From CG2-30-40-21 sp043806395 (GTDB lineage Bacteria > UBA9089 > CG2-30-40-21), in contig JAZDHC010000203.1 of assembly GCA_043806395.1 (NCBI GenBank), forward strand, positions 1 to 19,169: a stretch of 19,169 nt of DNA, in the 5' to 3' direction. The notes beneath the pieces are model-generated. The model searched no databases, was not told the origin of the DNA, and saw nothing but the letters and a program-made list of their open reading frames with translations. Made by a program: the position numbers and the translations under genes. Positions 14,274 through 19,169 of the stretch are shown piece by piece. The first letter of the stretch is position 1, and every line of letters starts with the position of its first letter.

Positions 14274-14372
14274 TCTTCTCTGTATCTCTGTAACCCTGTG
14301 GTGAACAGTTTTGAACCATGCCGAATTTTAGCCATATAACTACTGAAATTTTCACCTTGAACTCATTTTTTC

Positions 14373-14402
14373 CTTGACATTCAATATCCTGGTATGTTAC
14401 AC
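14373..14402 (+). promoter_or_regulatory. Putative promoter upstream of the first attC / cassette array
   Basis: TTGACA (14373-14378), an 18-base spacer, and TACACT (14397-14402, 4/6 to TATAAT). It points into the cassette array about 70 bases before the first attC, where a cassette promoter would be useful. The rest of 14307-14475 shows nothing else recognisable. Confidence 0.4.
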
Positions 14403-14475
14403 TCAAGTTATGGGAAATATCTTGAGGAAATGTAGATAATCTGAACTCTGGAATGGCTGCCACTACTGTGGCTTA

Positions 14476-14534
14476 GTTCAACCAATCGCTGAAGCTGACG
14501 GCGAGTACGCCGCAGCTTAGCTCAATCGTTAGGT
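14476..14534 (+). other. Integron attC recombination site 1
   Basis: 59 bp from R'' GTTCAAC to R' GTTAGGT. The inner part folds as GCT-g-AAGCTG-a-CGGCG, loop AGTA, then CGCCG-CAGCTT-AGC, with two unpaired bases on one arm. That is the extrahelical-base architecture of attC. It bounds the 5' side of cassette A. Confidence 0.9.
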
Positions 14535-14559
14535 TAGAAAAAGAAGGAGGATAATAGCC

Positions 14560-15345
14560 ATGACTAAAAACATTGTGAAAGCAGTAAGTTGTCTCGGAGT
14601 GATGGTGTGCATCGTAATCGTCATGGGGACATTGATCCCTGCCAAAGCCCGTGCTCAAGAAGCCCAAAGACTTGTTGACAACGGCAACAGAACAGTAACG
14701 GATACCGAGACAGGTTTGATGTGGACTAAGGCAGTGAATTCTACGAAAAGAAATCTCTCGGAGGCGATTGCTGCAGCATCCAAGGCCACCATCGCAGGTT
14801 ACAAGGACTGGAGAGTCTCAACATGCGATGAACTGGAAGAAATGGCACGAATATATCCGCAGTACCTTTCCGTCTTGGACTTACAGAATGGTGAGTACCT
14901 TACCACTACAGAAAGCGACCAACAAAATTATGTGACAGGCACAATTATTTATGTGATAGGTATTCATCCCAAAAACAAACCTTACACTGGAGAAGGCTAC
15001 CATGAGACTGCAAAGACGCAACAATATGTTGTCTATTATAATGGGAGTAAGTGGCATAGTTTCTACTATTGGCTCGTTCGCGGTCCAATCAAAATGAAAG
15101 GGTCAGAAGACAAAACAACACAGAAAGAACAAGTTATTGTATCTCAATCTGAGACTCTGAGAATATCCAAGAATGGCAATGTCCGCTCAGGTCCAAATAC
15201 AAAGCATGAGATTATTGGTAAAGTTACGGTTGGAACAGAGGTTACACAGTTGGAGCAATCAGGTTCGTGGTACAAAGTAAAACTGCCAGATGAGACAGTG
15301 GGTTGGTTACATAGGATATTAGTTGATTTTGGAAATAGGAAATAG
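14560..15345 (+). CDS. Cassette A: secreted DUF1566 (Lcl C-terminal)-like + SH3b protein
   Basis: This is an exported protein of 261 aa. Residues 1-32 form a signal peptide (hydrophobic VMVCIVIVMG, cleavage after AKARA). Residues ~38-175 resemble the Lcl C-terminal/DUF1566 fold (VTDTETGLMWTKAVN, GYKDWRVSTCDELEEM, GEYLTTTES). The last 65 residues are a bacterial SH3 domain (RISKNGNVRSGPNTKHEIIG, GSWYKVKL, VGWLH), usually a wall- or ligand-binding module. The start ATG 14560 has AAGGAGG 9 nt upstream and lies only 25 bases after attC1, as expected for a cassette gene. The stop falls in a 7-bp tandem repeat, and attC2 follows. The function is unknown, probably in the periplasm or on the surface. 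Confidence 0.8.
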   Translation: MTKNIVKAVSCLGVMVCIVIVMGTLIPAKARAQEAQRLVDNGNRTVTDTETGLMWTKAVNSTKRNLSEAIAAASKATIAGYKDWRVSTCDELEEMARIYPQYLSVLDLQNGEYLTTTESDQQNYVTGTIIYVIGIHPKNKPYTGEGYHETAKTQQYVVYYNGSKWHSFYYWLVRGPIKMKGSEDKTTQKEQVIVSQSETLRISKNGNVRSGPNTKHEIIGKVTVGTEVTQLEQSGSWYKVKLPDETVGWLHRILVDFGNRK

Positions 15346-15358
15346 GAAATAGGAAATA
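15331..15358 (+). repeat. 7-bp tandem repeat (GGAAATA x4) across the cassette A stop codon
   Basis: Four exact copies of GGAAATA, then GGGGACAGTTACC. The reading frame passes through successive phases and hits TAG at 15343-15345. Changes in copy number would mostly affect sequence downstream of the stop. Confidence 0.9.
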
Positions 15359-15379
15359 GGGGACAGTTACCTATTAAAA

Positions 15380-15435
15380 GCCTAACCAATCGTTGCAGCG
15401 GACGGCTTCGCCGCCGCTGAACTCTATCGTTAGAC
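15380..15435 (+). other. Integron attC recombination site 2
   Basis: 56 bp from GCCTAAC to GTTAGAC. Inner fold: GTT-g-CAGCGG-a-CGGC, loop TTC, then GCCG-CCGCTG-AAC, with two one-sided bulges. The core is identical to attC 5. It ends cassette A. Confidence 0.93.
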
Positions 15436-15447
15436 TTACAAGAAAAT

Positions 15448-15574
15448 GTAAGGTATTACTCAGGCGTCAGATAGTAATTTGGCGTAAGATAACGGTCGAG
15501 TGTTAAAATAGCAGCCGAGAGTAAGATAGCAATCAAGCGTAAAATGGTAATTAGGAGCAAGGTACTACTCCCTA
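15448..15574 (+). repeat. Seven degenerate 18-bp tandem units in the leader of cassette B
   Basis: Units start at 15448, 15466, 15484, 15502 (19 bp), 15521, 15539 and 15557, with an approximate consensus GTAAGATAGCAATCAGGC. Identity between units is moderate but the 18-base register holds throughout. It lies between attC2 and the lipoprotein gene. The minus-strand translation gives a six-residue period, but no gene start is convincing. Otherwise 15436-15668 holds only the AAGGAGG site of cassette B. Confidence 0.75.
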
Positions 15575-15668
15575 AGTAAAAAAGAGTTTTCTGATATGAA
15601 ATAGTGTTTAAGTAAGATTGAAGTACCAAAAATAAAAAGTTTGTAAAGAGAAAAAGGAGGAAATTGTA

Positions 15669-16268
15669 ATGAGATACAAATTTAATCAATGCTCAATAAT
15701 CCTGTTAATGGCTATTCTTTTTACAGGATGTGCAACTATGCAAACCATGCAAAGCACTTGGGAATCTACCAAATCAGTAAACACTATTGGAGCCTATGAG
15801 GATTTCCTGAAGCAGTATTCAGAAGGAGAATTTAGTGATGAAGCAAAAGCATCTTTACAAAACCTTAAAGAACAACTTGAAATTAGGTTGTTAGCAGCAT
15901 ATATAACACCAGTAGAAATAACAACAAAAGGTTCGGATGTAGTAATTAGTTGTCAAATATCAGGGAAAGAAGTGCATTTGATAAATAAAGAAGATTTAGT
16001 AGTTGTTGTAGCAATTGATGCAAAGAACAAACCCATTACTCTTTTGTATTATAAGTTTGATATGTCTTTAGAGCAAATACAGTTTAGAATTAAAAATCCT
16101 GATGGTATACTTAGTGGAAAAGGCAACGCATACATCTATTTAGCTTTAGCAAAAGGCCTACTTAAACCTATTTTTGAGGATTCTGAGGTAAGAAGATTTG
16201 AAGGAGTTGCACTAATATCTAATACAAGAGTTTCTAATGTCTTAACCATCATAGCTACTTTTGAGTAA
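15669..16268 (+). CDS. Cassette B: lipoprotein of unknown function
   Basis: A 199-aa lipoprotein with a type II signal peptide: basic start MRYKFNQ, hydrophobic IILLMAILF, and lipobox FTGC with Cys at residue 21. It follows with TIGAYEDFLKQYSEGEFSDE and AKASLQNLKE, a segment like the repeats in which a chain of residues is described by YEDFLKxYP-type tetratricopeptide-like helices. The remaining ~130 residues look mostly beta (VEITTKGSDVVISCQISG) and I do not recognise them. ATG 15669 has AAGGAGG upstream with good spacing. It is the only gene of the cassette between attC2 and a degenerate attC. It is probably anchored in the inner or outer membrane, facing the periplasm. Confidence 0.8.
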   Translation: MRYKFNQCSIILLMAILFTGCATMQTMQSTWESTKSVNTIGAYEDFLKQYSEGEFSDEAKASLQNLKEQLEIRLLAAYITPVEITTKGSDVVISCQISGKEVHLINKEDLVVVVAIDAKNKPITLLYYKFDMSLEQIQFRIKNPDGILSGKGNAYIYLALAKGLLKPIFEDSEVRRFEGVALISNTRVSNVLTIIATFE

Positions 16269-16280
16269 ATTCAGTCAAAG

Positions 16281-16301
16281 GAAAGGAGACGCAACCCTTT
16301 T
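16281..16301 (+). repeat. Copy of a dispersed GACGCAACCCTTTT repeat
   Basis: GAAAGGAGACGCAACCCTTT and one further T, just after the cassette B stop. A copy with one mismatch lies at 19033-19053 in cassette E. Related GGGGAC-type motifs occur at 127-141 (minus strand), 14018-14031 and 15356-15367. Confidence 0.6.
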
Positions 16302-16333
16302 TATATTCTATTAAGGAGATGGTTATTTTTGTC

Positions 16334-16340
16334 GTTAGGC
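16334..16340 (+). other. Degenerate attC (R' half only) ending cassette B
   Basis: TCGTTAGGC has the R' box GTTAGGC with the usual preceding TC. No convincing R'' (RYYYAAC) lies 50-140 bp upstream. The nearest candidates are GTCTTAAC at 16240-16247, one base too long, plus an 8-bp inverted match TAACCATC (16244-16251) to GATGGTTA (16318-16325). Confidence 0.5.
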
Positions 16341-16392
16341 ATATGGTGGTTATTTAGATATGAAACTAAGAAAAAAAGGAGGAGTTGTAAGA

Positions 16393-17673
16393 ATGAAAAG
16401 TTTAACAAGTTTGGTTTTGGGGGTTTTGCTGTTTTGCATGGGAATAAATATTTCAGTAGTTGACGGCCATGAATTGGGGAACACGATTACATTTGAGAAT
16501 CAATCAGGTGAACTGGCATTCGTCAAACTTGTAGGTCCTACTACACAAAGCGTTGAGGTACCCCATAGTGAGAGTCGAATGATGAAGGTTGCTGCTGGTG
16601 AATATTATACTCTTGTACGATATGGGAATACACCAAAGCAATACACCTATAGCAAAGGTGAACCGTTTACAGTAACTGAGACCGTCATCCAGTATTCTGC
16701 AATAACCATCACACTACACAAAGTGGTTGACGGGAATTATTCAACCTATCCAACCTCACAAAAAGAGTTTGACAAAGTCACCGCAGATACAAATATTGAG
16801 AAACAAGAAAAGAACGAAGGAGAGAAAACAGTTGGAGGTTTTGCCGAAGAGCCTTTTGTGATTAGAGATAAAAGGTTTACCGAAAGTTTCATTCCAGATG
16901 CTAAGCCTTCAAATGTTGCGATAAAAATAACTACAGAAGAGGGTGGCTACACTATTGGTGGGGAAGATGAGTATACCATGGCAATGTATATGGGTAAATG
17001 GACTATTTGGGGAAATGGATCAAAACATACCTGGATTGGTAAAAATACTTATAAAGGGTTCACATTTGATAGCGATAAGAATGATCCCCTTCAGTTTATG
17101 GTAGATAAAGATAAAGGTTATGTTTATGTAAAAGGTAAAGGAGTTGTAACAACTCATGAGGGAAAAACTATAGGATTGCCTCTTGAAAAGTCACAAGTTG
17201 AAGATACGAGACAGTTCGTTGTGAAAGCTCAGTTGTATCCGTATACTTCACTGTGTGAATTCCCTGACTCGAAGAACTGGCCAAGGACAATTATGTGGGA
17301 AGGTGCTGTAAGTATCACACTCAAAGGATGCTCGGATTTAGAAAAAACGCTTGTACACCCGTCTGCAATTCTTATAACGATTGTAAACTTGGGTGATTTT
17401 GACATAGAAATTCCCATCGAGGGATTCAACAGTGTCATTCTCACCAAGAAAGATAGTAAAAAAATACCTGCAATAGCTTGGCGATATCGGGAGCGTAACT
17501 CTTTCGGTTACGGTTTAGGATACAGTATTGGTTTCGTTACTAAATGTAGCGGAAAGATTGTAGTAATTATTAAGCCACGAGAAAGTTGTGACCTTATATT
17601 CTTGTTTCCCTCAGCGGAAACAGGAGAACTCATCAGTATTGCCGGACTTGCACCAGTGAAAATTACCGAATAA
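16393..17673 (+). CDS. Cassette C: secreted protein of unknown function
   Basis: A 426-aa protein with a signal peptide at MKSLTSLVLGVLLFCMGINI, cleaved around residue 25. I chose ATG 16393 because AAGGAGGAG lies 8 nt upstream and the signal peptide starts there. An earlier in-frame ATG at 16360 adds only a basic 11-residue stretch. Residues ~28-110 look like a small beta domain (ITFENQSGELAFVKLVGPTT, GEYYTLVRYG). A middle beta-rich region follows (YTMAMYMGKWTIWGNG, GYVYVKGKGVV), then a C-terminal region with short hydrophobic strands. I recognise no catalytic motif. It is flanked by the degenerate attC and attC4. The function is unknown, probably periplasmic or surface-exposed. Confidence 0.8.
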   Translation: MKSLTSLVLGVLLFCMGINISVVDGHELGNTITFENQSGELAFVKLVGPTTQSVEVPHSESRMMKVAAGEYYTLVRYGNTPKQYTYSKGEPFTVTETVIQYSAITITLHKVVDGNYSTYPTSQKEFDKVTADTNIEKQEKNEGEKTVGGFAEEPFVIRDKRFTESFIPDAKPSNVAIKITTEEGGYTIGGEDEYTMAMYMGKWTIWGNGSKHTWIGKNTYKGFTFDSDKNDPLQFMVDKDKGYVYVKGKGVVTTHEGKTIGLPLEKSQVEDTRQFVVKAQLYPYTSLCEFPDSKNWPRTIMWEGAVSITLKGCSDLEKTLVHPSAILITIVNLGDFDIEIPIEGFNSVILTKKDSKKIPAIAWRYRERNSFGYGLGYSIGFVTKCSGKIVVIIKPRESCDLIFLFPSAETGELISIAGLAPVKITE

Positions 17674-17730
17674 ACAGGGAGTCTCTAAACCAAGTGTAAG
17701 AAAGTAAGAGGATTTGGGGAAGGGATTGGG

Positions 17731-17737
17731 GTCTAAC
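17731..17737 (+). other. Orphan attC R''-like half site
   Basis: GTCTAAC, identical to the R'' box of the true attC at 17806, occurs 75 bases before it without a partner R'. It may be the relic of an older attC or chance. The stretch 17674-17805 is otherwise purine-rich non-coding sequence. Confidence 0.35.
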
Positions 17738-17805
17738 CTTGAATGTAGAAAGCAGAATTTGCTCAACAGAAGAGAAAAAGAGAATAGAAGAAAAAAGAAA
17801 GTAAA

Positions 17806-17865
17806 GTCTAACAAGAAAAATGCACTGGATGGGCAGTAGCCCACCAGTGATTTTTATCGTTAGGC
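17806..17865 (+). other. Integron attC recombination site 4, divergent core
   Basis: 60 bp from GTCTAAC to GTTAGGC. Core: AAAAAT-g-CACTGG-at-GGGC, loop AGTA, GCCC-a-CCAGTG-ATTTTT. The architecture and the bulged G match the other attC sites, but the arm sequence is unrelated to sites 1, 2, 5 and 6. It ends cassette C. Confidence 0.9.
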
Positions 17866-17888
17866 ATAAAAAGGAGTCATAAAAGACT

Positions 17889-18926
17889 ATGAAGCTTTTT
17901 ACCATTGATAAACATGGAAAGTTGCTTCCATACAAAGAATACAATTTTAAGGATTCCAATCAGGAATCAGACTTGGAGGTTTTGCTTGAGAATAACCCTG
18001 AATATTTTTTTGAAGGAAGCAAGGTTCTCATAGTTGGTCGTCAAGTCACTACAAACCTGAACACTTTCATAGATTTAATCGGTATTGATAAAACTGGTAA
18101 TACTGTAGTTGTAGAGTTAAAAAGAGAGAAGACTCCTCGGGAAACAATTGCTCAGTTATTAGAATATGCATCGTTTGTTGAGAATTTAGACTACTCTCAG
18201 TTAAATGAGATATATCAAGACTATTCTGGTGAAGAAAGCAGTTTGGAAGATTATCATCAACAATATTTTCAAAGCGAATCAGAGGAAAAAGTCTCATTTA
18301 ACAAGTCAACAAAACTTGTTATAGTTGCTCAAGAAATTTCAAAAGAGATTCAACAAACCACGTTGTTTTTGCGAAAAAAAGGTATAGATGTCTATTGCAT
18401 GGAATTTAAGTATTTTGAAACCAAATCTGGAGAGAAGATAATCACAAGTGATTTTGTTGTTGGTGAAGAAGAGTTTATCCGTCAAAAAGTTCAGTCTGCT
18501 TCACTTCCCAAAGTTGACGAGAAACAGTTTTTAAATTCCTTGGATGAAAATGGAGTGAAGGTTTTTGGTAAAATCTTTGAATTTGCAAAACAAAATGGGT
18601 TGACATTTAAATGGGGATCAAAAGGATTTTCATTAAATGTTGAATTAGCTACTGGCTTTATTGGTCTATTTTTTGGATACCCACCTAATTCTGTATTTAA
18701 ACAAAGCATTTATACAGGATTTGAGGAAATTAATAAAAAGGTTAATAGTCCTGAAGATGTTATTGAATTTTGCAGAACAAGTCTTGAAAGTCTTGGTTAT
18801 TTTGTAAACGCAAAGTCAAATCTAAAATGGGTAATTGATAAAACCTACTCAGAAGATAAAATTAAACAGTTTCTTGCTGTCATAGAAAGGGTGGCATCAA
18901 AAATAAAGGAAAAGGGATTGAAATAA
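17889..18926 (+). CDS. Cassette D: NucS/DUF91-like PD-(D/E)XK nuclease
   Basis: A 345-aa cytoplasmic protein without a signal peptide. Residues ~25-100 carry a PD-(D/E)XK nuclease core: E30 in SDLEVLLENNPEYFF, D62 in FIDLIGIDKTGN, the E76-x-K78 of TVVVELKREKTP, then Q89 in ETIAQLLEYASF. This order matches the DUF91/NucS-type endonuclease family. A second region (residues ~140-200) has the pattern KLVIVAQEISKEIQ. The C-terminal ~130 residues (SLPKVDEKQFLNSL..., WGSKGFSLNVEL...) resemble the extra domain seen in some such proteins. ATG 17889 has AAGGAG about 12 nt upstream, 23 bases after attC4. Defence or DNA repair is plausible; the substrate is unknown. Confidence 0.8.
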   Translation: MKLFTIDKHGKLLPYKEYNFKDSNQESDLEVLLENNPEYFFEGSKVLIVGRQVTTNLNTFIDLIGIDKTGNTVVVELKREKTPRETIAQLLEYASFVENLDYSQLNEIYQDYSGEESSLEDYHQQYFQSESEEKVSFNKSTKLVIVAQEISKEIQQTTLFLRKKGIDVYCMEFKYFETKSGEKIITSDFVVGEEEFIRQKVQSASLPKVDEKQFLNSLDENGVKVFGKIFEFAKQNGLTFKWGSKGFSLNVELATGFIGLFFGYPPNSVFKQSIYTGFEEINKKVNSPEDVIEFCRTSLESLGYFVNAKSNLKWVIDKTYSEDKIKQFLAVIERVASKIKEKGLK

Positions 18927-18934
18927 AAAGTAAT

Positions 18935-18990
18935 GTCTAACCAATCGTTGCAGCGGACGGCTTCGCCGCCGCTGAACTCTATCGTTAGCA
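18935..18990 (+). other. Integron attC recombination site 5
   Basis: 56 bp from GTCTAAC to GTTAGCA, the last box off-consensus. The core is identical to attC 2 (GTT-g-CAGCGG-a-CGGC, loop TTC, GCCG-CCGCTG-AAC), indicating a recent common origin. It ends cassette D. Confidence 0.92.
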
Positions 18991-19088
18991 TGAAAGATAA
19001 AAATAAAACCGCATACGAAAATCTGTATGAAAGAAAGGGGACGCAACCCTTTTGGAGAGCGACCAATAAAAGCCTAACCAGTCGCTGA
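18990..19088 (+). CDS. Cassette E: possible 32-residue ORF (doubtful)
   Basis: ATG 18990 opens a 32-codon frame (MKDKNKTAYENLYERKGTQP...) that ends inside attC6. It has no ribosome site, as attC5 lies immediately upstream, and its second half is the GACGCAACCCTTTT repeat. The cassette is only 141 bp, so it is either non-coding, a truncated gene end, or a very small protein. I regard coding as unlikely. Confidence 0.2.
   Translation: MKDKNKTAYENLYERKGTQPFWRATNKSLTSR
19033..19053 (+). repeat. Second copy of the GACGCAACCCTTTT repeat, in cassette E
   Basis: Matches 16281-16301 at all but one position (GAAAGGGGACG against GAAAGGAGACG). It lies 19 bases before attC6. Confidence 0.6.
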
Positions 19089-19131
19089 AGCTGACTGGCG
19101 GGACGCCAGCAGCTTAGCTCTATCGTTAGGC
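19072..19131 (+). other. Integron attC recombination site 6
   Basis: 60 bp from GCCTAAC to GTTAGGC. Core: GCT-g-AAGCTG-a-CTGGCG, loop GGA, CGCCAG-CAGCTT-AGC. It keeps both bulges of attC 1 with compensatory changes in the apical stem. It ends cassette E. Confidence 0.93.
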
Positions 19132-19155
19132 ATAAATTGAGTTTAATCTAATTAC

Positions 19156-19163
19156 AGGAGGTG
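19156..19163 (+). promoter_or_regulatory. Ribosome binding site of the next cassette gene
   Basis: AGGAGGTG lies 25 bases after attC6 and 6 bases before the window end. The start codon of a sixth cassette gene should lie just outside the window. Confidence 0.6.
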
Positions 19164-19169
19164 GTTTTT

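Noticed and set aside
14173..14463. Minus-strand 96-aa ORF
   Set aside because: It crosses the CCCCCTAACCCCC repeat and the putative array promoter, and has no recognisable protein features.
14476..14534. attC1 being the primary attI site of the integron
   Set aside because: It has the full two-sided bulged hairpin of an attC, which attI sites lack, and no integrase gene is adjacent.
15331..15358. Phase-variable contingency repeat controlling cassette A
   Set aside because: The 7-bp units lie at the stop codon; adding units leaves the same stop, so no on/off switching is expected.
15456..15689. Minus-strand 77-aa hydrophobic ORF
   Set aside because: It is generated by the 18-bp tandem repeats, lies opposite to the cassette genes, and has no convincing start site.

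Overview
This 19.2 kb window comes from a bacterium I cannot place to phylum. It is AT-leaning and probably Gram-negative: there is a lipobox lipoprotein, several Sec signal peptides, and a surface protein with a FlgD-Ig-like C-terminal tail of the kind common in candidate-phylum genomes. The DNA is full of dispersed palindromic repeats. Three blocks can be told apart.

(1) Housekeeping and conserved genes, 1-9.85 kb. The window opens inside a 5'-broken Ig-repeat surface protein (+). A nickel/cobalt ECF uptake operon follows on the minus strand: nikM/cbiM, a PDGLE protein and cbiQ, tightly overlapped, with no ATPase gene. It has a consensus promoter whose -10 lies inside a NikR-like palindrome. 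Divergent from it are aroB-aroQ (shikimate pathway), then a PcrA/UvrD-type helicase. A convergent minus-strand DUF115/Maf-type (flagellin glycosylation family) gene follows. The tail-to-tail junction between helicase and Maf is a repeat island whose two arms supply the last codons of both genes.

(2) A wrecked type I restriction-modification island on the minus strand, about 14.04 down to 9.98 kb. The order is hsdM (internal deletion and frameshift), a HEPN/MNT nucleotidyltransferase toxin-antitoxin pair, hsdS (internal deletion), an IS200-like/RAYT Y1 transposase gene, and rhuM fused in frame to an hsdR fragment. All RM subunits are broken, while HEPN, MNT, RAYT and the RhuM core read intact. 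The RAYT gene carries three inverted pairs of GTAG-headed REP hairpins inside its own reading frame. They add roughly 105 residues without breaking the frame.

(3) An integron gene-cassette array on the + strand, 14.48 kb to the window end. Five good attC sites (56-60 bp, with RYYYAAC/GTTRRRY ends and conserved bulged stems) and one degenerate site delimit cassettes. They encode a secreted DUF1566/SH3b protein, a lipoprotein, a secreted protein of unknown function, a NucS/DUF91-like PD-(D/E)XK nuclease, and a 141-bp cassette with almost no coding capacity. Another cassette begins at the window edge. No integrase is visible, so within this window it is a CALIN-type array or the interior of a larger integron. 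Cassette B has a 5' leader built of seven degenerate 18-bp tandem units.
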